From Brevibacillus migulae (GTDB taxonomy: Bacteria; Bacillota; Bacilli; Brevibacillales; Brevibacillaceae): a stretch of DNA of 64,000 bases. The stretch covers positions 1-64,000 of the forward strand of contig NZ_SDKD01000015.1 in NCBI RefSeq assembly GCF_004521915.1, in the 5' to 3' direction. A model generated the notes under the pieces. That model saw only the letters and a list, made by a program, of their open reading frames with translations, did not search any database and was not told where the DNA came from. A program made the position numbers and the translations under genes. The first letter of the stretch is position 1; each line of letters starts with the position of its first letter. Positions 1 through 7,290 of this stretch are shown here, in pieces.

Positions 1-34
1 TTTCACCCTATAGCTATCGCCCATGCTGGGCGCA

Positions 35-65
35 CAAAAAAGACTCCCGTTTCTGTACGGGAGTC
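35..65 (-). terminator. Terminator of the mtnN-glutaredoxin gene
   Basis: A perfect 9-bp stem (GACTCCCGT/ACGGGAGTC) with a 6-nt loop is followed, read on the minus strand, by a run of T. It lies just past the stop codon of the nucleosidase-glutaredoxin gene. Confidence 0.85.
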
Positions 66-91
66 CCTCTTCTTCCTCAACTCTATGCTTC

Positions 92-1012
92 TTACGAAAA
101 CAGCTTCTCCAGTTCGTCCGGATGGAAGCCCTTAAACGCCTTGTCCCCTGCTACGGTCACAGGCACACCCATGAAGCCAAAGCGTTCCACTTCTTCCTGG
201 TAAGCGCGGCTGGTCATGACATCACGCACTTCAAACTCAATGCCCTTCGCTGTCAGCCACTGCTTCACCAATTCACAATCGACACAACCCTTCGTCGAAT
301 ACACGATGGCTTTTGGCGACAGCTTGCTCAGCATTTGCTCGACGATTGCGTAAGAGCGCTGTGAAGCCAGCTTTGTGAATTCCACAAAATTCACATGGGC
401 AGAGCCGTCCGCCTTGTCAGACATGGAACGAACCACTACAAAAGGCTTCTCATTCATCGCGCACACCTGAGCGACTGCGGCTCCCTCCATTTCCGTGCAG
501 GAAGCTGCAAATTCCTCATAGAGTGCTTTCACTTTTTCGCGGTCTGCGACAAATTGATCACCCGATAGAATCCGCCCTGTCACCACATGAATGTCCTCAC
601 CCAGCTGTTGCCCTGCCTCCACTGCCAGCTGCACGAGATGCTGATCAGCTTCCCAAATCCACTTCTCCGTGAATGGGATCTGCCCAGGTTTGAAACCGAG
701 CGGCGTCACATCCATGTCATGCTGCACACAATCGGTGGAAACGACGATATCCCCAATATTGAGCTCAGGGTGCACCGCTCCGGCTACCCCGGTAAAGATC
801 ACCTGATCCACACCGAATGCATCGATCAGAATCTGCGTGCAGACGCTGGCGTTTACTTTTCCTACACCCGATTTGCACAGGACAACCTGACGTCCTGAAA
901 ATGTGCCTTCATAGTACGTAATCCCAGCCTTGGTGGTGGTTTTGGTTTCTTGCATGGCTTCCAAATAAAGCGCAATTTCTTCATCCATTGCGCCGATAAT
1001 CCCCACACGCAT
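92..1012 (-). CDS. mtnN: MTA/SAH nucleosidase fused to a glutaredoxin-like domain
   Basis: The first 228 or so residues are a 5'-methylthioadenosine/S-adenosylhomocysteine nucleosidase (Pfs/MtnN), which hydrolyses both nucleosides to adenine and a thioribose or ribosyl-homocysteine. The N-terminus MRVGIIGAMDEE, the MEG motif (Glu176) and SMSDKAD (Asp199) match the catalytic and binding residues of the family. From about residue 233 to 306 the chain continues in frame into a thioredoxin-fold, glutaredoxin-like domain with a CVDC redox pair (Cys243/Cys246) and a GVPV cis-proline loop. Ordinary MtnN is about 230 residues, so this is a fusion. The start was chosen at the ATG preceded by AAGGAGG; upstream in-frame codons lie inside ccpA. 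It sits 22 bp downstream of ccpA and is probably co-transcribed. Nucleosidase assignment is secure; the role of the redox domain is inferred. Confidence 0.93.
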   Translation of the reverse strand: MRVGIIGAMDEEIALYLEAMQETKTTTKAGITYYEGTFSGRQVVLCKSGVGKVNASVCTQILIDAFGVDQVIFTGVAGAVHPELNIGDIVVSTDCVQHDMDVTPLGFKPGQIPFTEKWIWEADQHLVQLAVEAGQQLGEDIHVVTGRILSGDQFVADREKVKALYEEFAASCTEMEGAAVAQVCAMNEKPFVVVRSMSDKADGSAHVNFVEFTKLASQRSYAIVEQMLSKLSPKAIVYSTKGCVDCELVKQWLTAKGIEFEVRDVMTSRAYQEEVERFGFMGVPVTVAGDKAFKGFHPDELEKLFS

Positions 1013-1034
1013 CACAATTGCCTCCTTGTCTTGC

Positions 1035-2039
1035 CTACTCTTTTCGCGTGCTCTCGCGGTAATGGATGCGGTGCGGCAGCAGGACGACGTGTTCTTCCAC
1101 ATGCTCATTGTTCATGTATTTGGTCAAAAGTCGCATTGCTACGGCTCCGATATCATAGATCGGCTGGACGACGGTGGTGAGACGAGGACGCACCATTTCC
1201 GCCAAGCGAATGTTGTCATACCCCATTACCTCAATGTCACCAGGTACCTTCAGCCCTGCATCCTGGATAGCGTGAATGGCACCAATCGCCATTTCGTCGC
1301 TCGCCGCGAAAACAGCGGTAGGCGGTTCCTTCACCTGCAAAAAGTCATTCATGGACTTCAGCCCGGAATCATAACGGTAATTTCCACTGGCAATCAGCTG
1401 CTCATCAGGTGTAATGCCTGCGTCCAACAGCGCTTTTTTATAGCCCTCCAAGCGCATCAGACCGCCTAATGGGTCGCTTGCCGGGCTGCCGATCAGCGCA
1501 ATCCGCTTGTGTCCGCGATCCAGCAATTCCTTCGTCGCATCATATGCCGCTTGCATATGATCGATCGAGACCGCCGGCAAAATATTGTCCGGGTCGCGAG
1601 TCGCTGCCAATACGGTAGGGACTGCGGCTGTCGAGAAGGCATGCAAATGATCCTCCTTGATCTCTGCGCCCATAAAGAGCAGCCCGTCCACCTGCTTCTC
1701 CAGCAGCGTATTGATCAACTGCAGTTCCTTCTCCAAGCGCTGGTCGGAGTCGCACAAGATAATATTATATTTGTACATGGTCGCGATATCCTCGATCCCG
1801 CGTGCCAATTCGGAGTATAACATGCTCGATACGTCAGGGATGATTACCCCGACCGTTGTTGTCTTTTTGCTGGCTAATCCCCGTGCTACTGCATTGGGAC
1901 GATACCCGAGACGCTCAATTGCTGACATTACCTTTTTTCGGGTTGTCGGTTTTACATTCGGGTTTCCGTTGACTACACGAGATACTGTCGCCATGGAGAC
2001 GCCCGCTTCTCTTGCCACATCATAGATTGTTACTGGCAT
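1035..2039 (-). CDS. ccpA: Catabolite control protein A, LacI family
   Basis: A 334-residue LacI/GalR regulator that binds cre sites with HPr-Ser46-P as corepressor and controls carbon catabolite repression. The N-terminal helix-turn-helix (TIYDVAREAGVSMATVSRVV) with the hinge helix region around residues 45-60 is followed by a periplasmic-binding-protein-like core. Length and N-terminus match CcpA rather than sugar-specific paralogues. The ATG start at MPVTIYDV is preceded by GAGGAAT and fixes the helix-turn-helix at the N-terminus. The DAHP synthase gene lies upstream in the same orientation, as aroA-ccpA do in Bacillus, but here csoR and a repeat cluster lie between. The mtnN fusion gene follows directly. 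Confidence 0.93.
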   Translation of the reverse strand: MPVTIYDVAREAGVSMATVSRVVNGNPNVKPTTRKKVMSAIERLGYRPNAVARGLASKKTTTVGVIIPDVSSMLYSELARGIEDIATMYKYNIILCDSDQRLEKELQLINTLLEKQVDGLLFMGAEIKEDHLHAFSTAAVPTVLAATRDPDNILPAVSIDHMQAAYDATKELLDRGHKRIALIGSPASDPLGGLMRLEGYKKALLDAGITPDEQLIASGNYRYDSGLKSMNDFLQVKEPPTAVFAASDEMAIGAIHAIQDAGLKVPGDIEVMGYDNIRLAEMVRPRLTTVVQPIYDIGAVAMRLLTKYMNNEHVEEHVVLLPHRIHYRESTRKE

Positions 2040-2170
2040 CGCGATATTCCTCGCTTTCTCCCATTTTTTGGCTTTCAATACTATTTTCATAAATTGTATG
2101 CACATATGATACGACAAGCTTTTCGCACTTGCAATCGTTTTTCTGAAAACTTTCAAGAACGTTCATATAT

Positions 2171-2210
2171 AGAATGCCCTTTCTACCAGAAAAGATAGAA
2201 AGGGCATCCA
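2171..2210 (-). terminator. Terminator of csoR
   Basis: An 11-bp perfect stem (TGCCCTTTCTA/TAGAAAGGGCA) starts a few bases past the csoR stop codon. The T-run on the minus strand is weak (TTCTATATAT), so read-through to ccpA is possible. Confidence 0.65.
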
Positions 2211-2552
2211 TTATTTCAGCAATTTGTTCATGGTCTTCATCAATTCTTCAATCACTTCGTGGTCTCCTTGCTGAATCCGTTCGACCACACAGCTTTTCAT
2301 ATGTCCTTCCAACAGCATTTTCCCTACGGAGTTCAAGGCCGATTGCACGGCTGCGATTTGGTTCAAAATATCGTCGCAGTAAACATCCTTTTCAATCATC
2401 CCTTTGATGCCGCGAATCTGGCCTTCGATGCGATTTAACCGGGATCCCAGATTGCTTTTCAGCTTCTCGGAATGCGGCGTCGATTTCATATGCGTGCCGC
2501 AATGACCGCACTCTTCCAGTTGATCTTGCTCAAGCACTTGTTCATTTTCCAT
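2211..2552 (-). CDS. csoR: CsoR-family copper-sensing repressor
   Basis: A 113-residue metal-sensing repressor of the CsoR/RcnR (DUF156) family, an all-helical protein that releases DNA on binding Cu(I). The ligand set Cys59 (VYCDD), His84 and Cys88 (EGHMKSC) is the Cys-His-Cys pattern of copper-specific CsoR. An extra N-terminal tail carries CGHCGTH, which might bind metal as well. The start is preceded by AAAGGAGAAA. No copA/copZ lies nearby, so it is an orphan regulator here. A C-rich operator-like sequence lies about 40 bp upstream, consistent with autoregulation. Assignment to the family is firm; copper rather than another metal follows from the ligand pattern. Confidence 0.85.
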   Translation of the reverse strand: MENEQVLEQDQLEECGHCGTHMKSTPHSEKLKSNLGSRLNRIEGQIRGIKGMIEKDVYCDDILNQIAAVQSALNSVGKMLLEGHMKSCVVERIQQGDHEVIEELMKTMNKLLK

Positions 2553-2593
2553 TTGAATTTCTCCTTTATATTAAGAAAGTTTTGATCTCAAAT

Positions 2594-2610
2594 ATACCCC
2601 CCTCTAGTAT
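2594..2610. promoter_or_regulatory. Probable CsoR operator upstream of csoR
   Basis: ATACCCCCCTCTAGTAT has the form of CsoR operators in Firmicutes, an AT-flanked pseudo-dyad with a C-run on one side. It lies between csoR and its likely promoter. Confidence 0.5.
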
Positions 2611-2663
2611 AACAGGTCTTTACCGGAATAGAAAGTGCTCATTGTTTGTTTGTTTGTTTGTGT

Positions 2664-2895
2664 GCAAACATTGTGGTCGGGGAAGGAAAAAACGGGCGGG
2701 GCTGCGTTCTTGCCACACCCGCAAGGGAGTGAAGACTGTCCGGTTCCGCTTCCAAAAACGGTACGTCGCGCAAAAGGGTTCAAAGAAGCGTATTCAACCG
2801 ACGAGGTTGCGCGACAAGCGTGTACCGTTTTTGGAAGCTCCACCTCTGTATGTATGGCACAGACTCCGCCCCTCCCGTTTTTTCCTTCCTCTCGC
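2664..2895. repeat. Family A long-hairpin intergenic repeat, copy 1
   Basis: An imperfect palindrome of about 230 bp. The outer arm GGAAGGAAAAAACGGG (2681-2696) pairs perfectly with 2874-2889, the inner arm GCTTCCAAAAACGGTAC (2748-2764) with 2822-2838, and GTCGCGCAA (2765-2773) with 2807-2815. Two more copies lie at 33902-34135 and 62245-62478 with compensatory changes in the arms. No gene or terminal T-run is visible. It could be a MITE-like element or encode a structured RNA. A stretch of GTTT repeats (2643-2661) abuts its left end. Confidence 0.85.
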
Positions 2896-3031
2896 AGCTC
2901 TGTACAATAGCCCGGATGGTTAAATGATGAAAGCAATGCACTCGTTGCAATACAACAAATGCATAGGGCATCTAGATTCTTGGTGTCGTTCTTTTATGAT
3001 TTACGTATTTAGATGTTTTTTCTTTCAAATC

Positions 3032-3253
3032 GTTGCTGCTACGCTGGAGAGCATGTTTCGCAACGGAGCGCCTGCGAAGCCCGACCGAGCGGAGCAGTGA
3101 ATCGCAGGAAAAAGGGCCGCAACCTGCATCAGCTTCGTAGCGGCTACCACTTTTGCGGCCCCCATCGATTCGCTGCGGAGCGGACAGTCCCTGCCCACAG
3201 CGGGGCGAAGAATGAAGAGGAGTTGCGAAACATGCTCTCCCTACCACAGCAAC
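3032..3253. repeat. Family B long-hairpin intergenic repeat, copy 1
   Basis: A second, unrelated palindrome. GTTGCTG (3032-3038) pairs with 3247-3253, the 19-bp arm 3046-3064 pairs perfectly with 3222-3240, and the inner GGGCCGCAA (3114-3122) pairs with 3153-3161. A diverged copy with compensatory substitutions lies at 62594-62790. Both B copies sit about 115-135 bp to the right of a family A copy. No coding potential was recognised. Confidence 0.8.
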
Positions 3254-3263
3254 TATACAAGCA

Positions 3264-3299
3264 CAAAAAACAGGCTTTCTCCAAAAAGAGAAAGCCTGC
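3264..3299 (-). terminator. Terminator of aroA
   Basis: Stem CAGGCTTTCTC/GAGAAAGCCTG with a 6-nt loop, followed on the minus strand by six T residues, 30 bp past the aroA stop codon. Confidence 0.9.
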
Positions 3300-3329
3300 G
3301 TGATGATCCCTTTTCAGGATCTGGAATTT

Positions 3330-4424
3330 TTATTTGCCGGAAAGCACTTCCGCTTTGTACAAGCCGGATTTGAGCAATTCCTCCAGGAAGTTGTTGAAAT
3401 CCGGGATGTTCAACTGCTGCTTCGCATCGGAGAGAGCCACATCTGGATCCGGGTGAACTTCAACCATGACCCCGTCAGAGCCCACTGCCAAGCCTGCTTT
3501 CGCAGTAGGAAGAAGGAGATCGCGACGGCCAGTAGAGTGAGTTACATCCACGAAAACAGGCAAGTGGGTTTCTTGCTTCAGCAATGGTACTGCAGAGATG
3601 TCCAGCGTATTGCGGGTAGCTTTTTCATACGTACGGATACCGCGTTCGCACAGCATGACTTGCGTGTTGCCTTCGGACATGATGTACTCAGCTGCGTAGA
3701 TGAATTCTTCGATCGTTGCGGACAGACCGCGCTTGAGCAGAATCGGATGGTTCAAGCGGCCTGCTGCTTTCAGCAGCTCGAAGTTTTGCATGTTGCGTGC
3801 ACCGATCTGGATCACGTCGATGTATTGAGTCGCCAGCTCGAGATCAGCAGGCGTTACAATTTCACTGATGGTGACGAGATTGTATTCGTCGCCAATCCGT
3901 TTCAGGATCTCCAGACCTTCAACGCCAAGGCCTTGGAAATCGTATGGAGAGGTACGAGGTTTGTAAGCGCCGCCGCGGATCACGCGCAGCCCTTGCTTCA
4001 CATGGTTTTCAGCTACTGCTTTCACTTGCTCGTAGCTTTCAACAGAGCATGGTCCAGCGATCAAGATCGGAGCGCTTCCGCCAAATTCCACACCTTTGAT
4101 CGAAATAACGGTGTCCTCTGCCTTTTTCTTGCGGCTGACGAGCAATACTTTTTTGTTGTCATCCTTTTGCAGATCAAGCGACGCTTGGAAAATTTGTTTG
4201 AAAAGGTGACGAATTGTATTGTCAGTAAAAGGACCTTTGTTGTTTTCTACCAAGAGATTCAGCATTTCGCGTTCACGTTCTGGATCGAAGCGGTTAATGC
4301 CTTGCTTCAGTTTTTCTTTCCCTACCTCTTGAATCAACTCGGCTCGTTTGTTGATCAGTGCTAGGATCTGCAGGTTCACTTCATCTACCTGCTTGCGCAA
4401 GCTTTCAATTGGATCATGGCTCAT
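3330..4424 (-). CDS. aroA: DAHP synthase with N-terminal chorismate mutase
   Basis: Catalyses the first step of the shikimate pathway, phosphoenolpyruvate plus erythrose-4-phosphate to DAHP. Residues 1-85 or so form an AroQ-type chorismate mutase domain (RKQVDEVNLQILALINKRAE). The rest is the type I-beta DAHP synthase barrel with IAGPCSVES and KPRTSPYDFQG. In Bacillus the mutase domain serves as the allosteric sensor for chorismate and prephenate. The 364-residue length is normal for this fused family. The start was placed at the ATG 8 nt after GGTGGAG; an in-frame GTG four codons earlier overlaps that Shine-Dalgarno. A cre-like sequence lies about 190 bp upstream. It is divergent from the FtsA-like gene. 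Confidence 0.95.
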   Translation of the reverse strand: MSHDPIESLRKQVDEVNLQILALINKRAELIQEVGKEKLKQGINRFDPEREREMLNLLVENNKGPFTDNTIRHLFKQIFQASLDLQKDDNKKVLLVSRKKKAEDTVISIKGVEFGGSAPILIAGPCSVESYEQVKAVAENHVKQGLRVIRGGAYKPRTSPYDFQGLGVEGLEILKRIGDEYNLVTISEIVTPADLELATQYIDVIQIGARNMQNFELLKAAGRLNHPILLKRGLSATIEEFIYAAEYIMSEGNTQVMLCERGIRTYEKATRNTLDISAVPLLKQETHLPVFVDVTHSTGRRDLLLPTAKAGLAVGSDGVMVEVHPDPDVALSDAKQQLNIPDFNNFLEELLKSGLYKAEVLSGK

Positions 4425-4730
4425 CTCGTTCTCCACCTCTCTAGTCTTTAAAAACCTGGCATTGCCAAATTTTTGCGATACAGATTCTTTACTGCCGATT
4501 ACGTCGATCTATTCCTATCGACCAACCGAATTTTGAATCATTATAATAGATCAGAGTCCCTTTGTCAGCATTTTAGCGCTAAAAAGCGCGAAAGTATTTT
4601 GTTAAGAAATTGTAAGCGTTTTCTATATGTAATCATTCTCTCTTATTCGACAGGATTCTTGCTTATTTGCGTCGAATGCATAATGTGGAAAAAATAAGGG
4701 CTAGCTCCCCTATTGTTAGGAGTGACGCGT
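4425..4730. other. Divergent promoter region between aroA and the ftsA-like gene
   Basis: About 300 bp of AT-rich DNA without an open gene. It must hold the promoters of both flanking genes. The only specific signal recognised is the cre-like site described separately. An inverted repeat AGCGCTAAAAAGCGC-like (4575-4589) is also visible. Confidence 0.5.
4610..4625. promoter_or_regulatory. cre-like CcpA-binding site
   Basis: TTGTAAGCGTTTTCTA matches the cre consensus WTGNAARCGNWWWCAW at 15 of 16 positions. It lies between aroA and the ftsA-like gene. With ccpA 2.5 kb away, it suggests carbon control of one or both genes. Confidence 0.5.
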
Positions 4731-6917
4731 TTGTCACATGATGCACATACATCCTCGCAAGAAATGATCTTTGCGTTAGATATCGGCACTCGCAGCGTGG
4801 TCGGACTCATCGTGGAGCCGGTCGATGACCAATTTCGGGTGATTGACTGCGTTGTCCAGGAGCATAGTGAACGCTCGATGCTCGACGGTCAGATCCATGA
4901 TGTAGTCGCTGTCGCCAAAGTTATCAGCCAAATTAAAGAGCGTCTGGAAGAAAAGCACGGACCGCTCACACAAGTGGCGGTTGCGGCTGCGGGCCGTTCC
5001 CTCCGTACACGACGAGTGCGGATGGAAATGGAGATTTCCCAGCAGCAGGCATTCTCCCGCGATGATGTGCTCGCCCTGGAATTCTCCGCCGTACAGGAAG
5101 CGCAGGCACAGCTTGCCCAAGAGCTGAATGAGCAGGATTTCACCCGATATTACTGTGTCGGCTACAGCGTTGTCCATTATTTTCTCGATGGCGAGCTGAT
5201 CGGGAATCTGATCGATCAGCGTGGAGACAAAGCCGGAATCGATGTGATCGCTACGTTCCTCCCGCGCGTCGTCGTAGACTCCCTGTTGGCGGCCCTGCAG
5301 CGATGCGGTCTGTCCATGCAGGCATTGACCTTGGAACCGATTGCGGCCATCAACGTCTTGATCCCCGTCACCATGCGGCGGTTGAACATTGCGCTTGTGG
5401 ACATTGGCGCAGGCACATCCGACATCGCGCTGACAGAGGAAGGCGCCATCACCGCTTATGGTATGGTGCCAGTCGCGGGTGACGAGATTACCGACGCGCT
5501 GATGAACGCATTTTTGCTCGATTTTCCCATGGCGGAAGAGGTGAAGAGATCGCTTGCCTCCAGTGAAACGGTCACGTTCCAGGATATTTTGGGCATCGAG
5601 CATACGCTTCCTTGCGCGGAAGTCGTGGCAGCGATTGACGGCGAAATCAATCAGCTTGCATTAAAAATCGCAGAAAAGATCCTCGAACTAAACGGAAAAG
5701 CACCTCAGGCAGTCATGCTGATCGGCGGCGGCAGCTTGACACCGAAGCTTACTGAAAAAGTCGCCGGCATGCTCGAAATCCCTGCCAACCGGGTAGCCGT
5801 ACGCGGAGCAGATGCCGTTTCTCAATTTGTAGGCAGCCATCCGTTGATCAATGGGCCTGAATTCGTCACGCCTGTCGGGATTGCGGTTGCAGCGCGTCGT
5901 CACCCGATCAAATATGTGACGGTCAAAGTGAATGATCTGTCCGTGCGTATTTTTGATCTGCGCAAAATGACGCTGGGAGACGCCTTGATTACCGCGGGGA
6001 TGGATATTCGCCGCCTGTTCGGCCGTCCGGGTCTCGCGATGACCATCACCGTGAATGGGCGGATGAAAATCATCCCCGGTGGTCACGGCACGGCACCGAT
6101 CATCACGAAAAACGGGGAGCCTGCCGGGCTGGATGCCCCGCTGGCCAATGACGATATCATTCATGTCATCCCCGGCCAGGACGGAGCAGAAGCCAAAGCC
6201 AGCATCAAGGATCTGCTGAACACGGATGAATCCTTTTCCTTCGTCATCAATGGCGAAACGCACAGCCTCTCTGTGATCGCCTATCGAAATGGCGAATCCT
6301 GCCCGCTCGATTCAGCGCTCAATGATCGCGATGAGGTGGAAATTCGCATGCCGCGTACGATTCAGGAGGTGCTGCAGCATACCGGCATTTTGCAAGCGGA
6401 TCATGCCGAAGAGAGCGAGGAGCAAGGGCGTATCCGATTCACCTTGAATGGACAGGAGTACGCTTTGCCGCGTCACCAAACAACGCTTCTGTTAAACGGC
6501 CGGCCCGCTGCCCTGACCGATCGGATAACAATCGGGGATGAGCTGACTTATCTGGTAGAAAGCCTCCCGCTGCCTGCCATTAAAGATGTGGTTCCCCCTG
6601 AGGAATGGGTCCAGGAGGAAATGAAAGTGACGTTTAACGGCAAACCGGTGAAAATCCCGATGGCCGATGTGACCATCACAGTAAATGGGGCTGCGGTTTC
6701 CGCAGATGAACCGATCGAAGACGGTTCCTTCATAACGGTGAAAGCCGCTCCTGGCAAAAATCCGATCTTTAATGATGTGTTCCGCTATGTGGAGGTGTCC
6801 CTCGAAAAGCCAGCGGCAGGCGGCGTTACACGCCTGACCACCTTGGTGAACGGAGAGCCTGCATCTTTCCAGACCGAGCTGCAAAACGGCGATCGCCTGG
6901 AATTGTTTTGGGAATAA
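4731..6917 (+). CDS. FtsA/PilM-like ASKHA ATPase with long C-terminal extension
   Basis: A 728-residue protein whose first 400 residues have the actin-fold (ASKHA) nucleotide-binding motifs: phosphate 1 ALDIGTRSVVGLI, phosphate 2 LVDIGAGTSDIAL and adenosine motif MLIGGGSLTPKL. This is the layout of FtsA, which tethers FtsZ to the membrane, and of PilM. The C-terminal 330 residues hold several short modules of the type strand-NG-strand...DGD (VTVNG, FVINGE, FTLNGQEY, TFNGKP, TTLVNGEP), which look like repeated beta-grasp-type units; no amphipathic FtsA membrane helix is seen at the end. The TTG start was chosen because AGGAG lies 8 nt upstream. It is monocistronic, with a strong terminator after it. 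Division, pilus or envelope function cannot be decided from sequence alone. Confidence 0.85.
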   Translation: MSHDAHTSSQEMIFALDIGTRSVVGLIVEPVDDQFRVIDCVVQEHSERSMLDGQIHDVVAVAKVISQIKERLEEKHGPLTQVAVAAAGRSLRTRRVRMEMEISQQQAFSRDDVLALEFSAVQEAQAQLAQELNEQDFTRYYCVGYSVVHYFLDGELIGNLIDQRGDKAGIDVIATFLPRVVVDSLLAALQRCGLSMQALTLEPIAAINVLIPVTMRRLNIALVDIGAGTSDIALTEEGAITAYGMVPVAGDEITDALMNAFLLDFPMAEEVKRSLASSETVTFQDILGIEHTLPCAEVVAAIDGEINQLALKIAEKILELNGKAPQAVMLIGGGSLTPKLTEKVAGMLEIPANRVAVRGADAVSQFVGSHPLINGPEFVTPVGIAVAARRHPIKYVTVKVNDLSVRIFDLRKMTLGDALITAGMDIRRLFGRPGLAMTITVNGRMKIIPGGHGTAPIITKNGEPAGLDAPLANDDIIHVIPGQDGAEAKASIKDLLNTDESFSFVINGETHSLSVIAYRNGESCPLDSALNDRDEVEIRMPRTIQEVLQHTGILQADHAEESEEQGRIRFTLNGQEYALPRHQTTLLLNGRPAALTDRITIGDELTYLVESLPLPAIKDVVPPEEWVQEEMKVTFNGKPVKIPMADVTITVNGAAVSADEPIEDGSFITVKAAPGKNPIFNDVFRYVEVSLEKPAAGGVTRLTTLVNGEPASFQTELQNGDRLELFWE

Positions 6918-6929
6918 TCGTCGTATAAT

Positions 6930-6975
6930 AAAAAGGATAGACGGTTCGGAACTATTCCGATTGTCTATCCTTTCT
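6930..6975. terminator. Bidirectional terminator after the ftsA-like gene
   Basis: Stem AAAGGATAGAC/GTCTATCCTTT with a 20-nt loop that contains a second short hairpin. It is flanked by T-rich sequence on the plus strand and A-rich sequence on the other side. Confidence 0.85.
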
Positions 6976-6984
6976 TTATGATCA

Positions 6985-7290
6985 GCCATGTTACCCATGT
7001 CTAACCACTGGAGGAAGATCATCCTCCGGTTGAAGCGTGGCACTGCCACATCCACCGACTCTGGATACTTCAAGCCGGTCCCTGTATTGATGGCAACCAG
7101 CAGCGCCTCCTCGCCCAGCCATACGCTTGCACGGATCGGCATCGCGAAATACTTGATCCCCGGCTCCCGGGCATGGGATACCCCGACGGCAGCTCCACTC
7201 GCTTTGAAGGCCCCTGTGGGGATACGCCTTCTTCTTCACATACAGATTCGGCAAGCAAAACTGCGCGGTGCCTTAGGGCAAGGAAATCCG
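6985..7290 (-). pseudogene. Relic of a threonine synthase C-terminus
   Basis: On the minus strand, pieces of a PLP-enzyme C-terminus appear in three different frames: AVLLAESVCEEEGV, then GEEALLVAINTGTGLKYPES, then LQPEDDLPPV. The NTGTGLKYPE segment is typical of the C-terminal end of threonine synthase-like enzymes. No single frame stays open, so at least two frameshifts have occurred and the N-terminal three quarters are absent. It overlaps the 3' end of the downstream-oriented hydrolase gene by a few bases, so an ancient deletion may have joined the two. The family assignment rests on a short stretch and is moderate. Confidence 0.5.

Noticed and set aside
2664..2895. Family A repeats as intrinsic terminators
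   Set aside because: They are far too long, have no T-run after the stem, and one copy follows an independent, strong terminator.
2582..2971. Several 60-110-codon frames within the repeat A and B regions
   Set aside because: They arise from the palindromes, lack ribosome sites and are not kept between copies.
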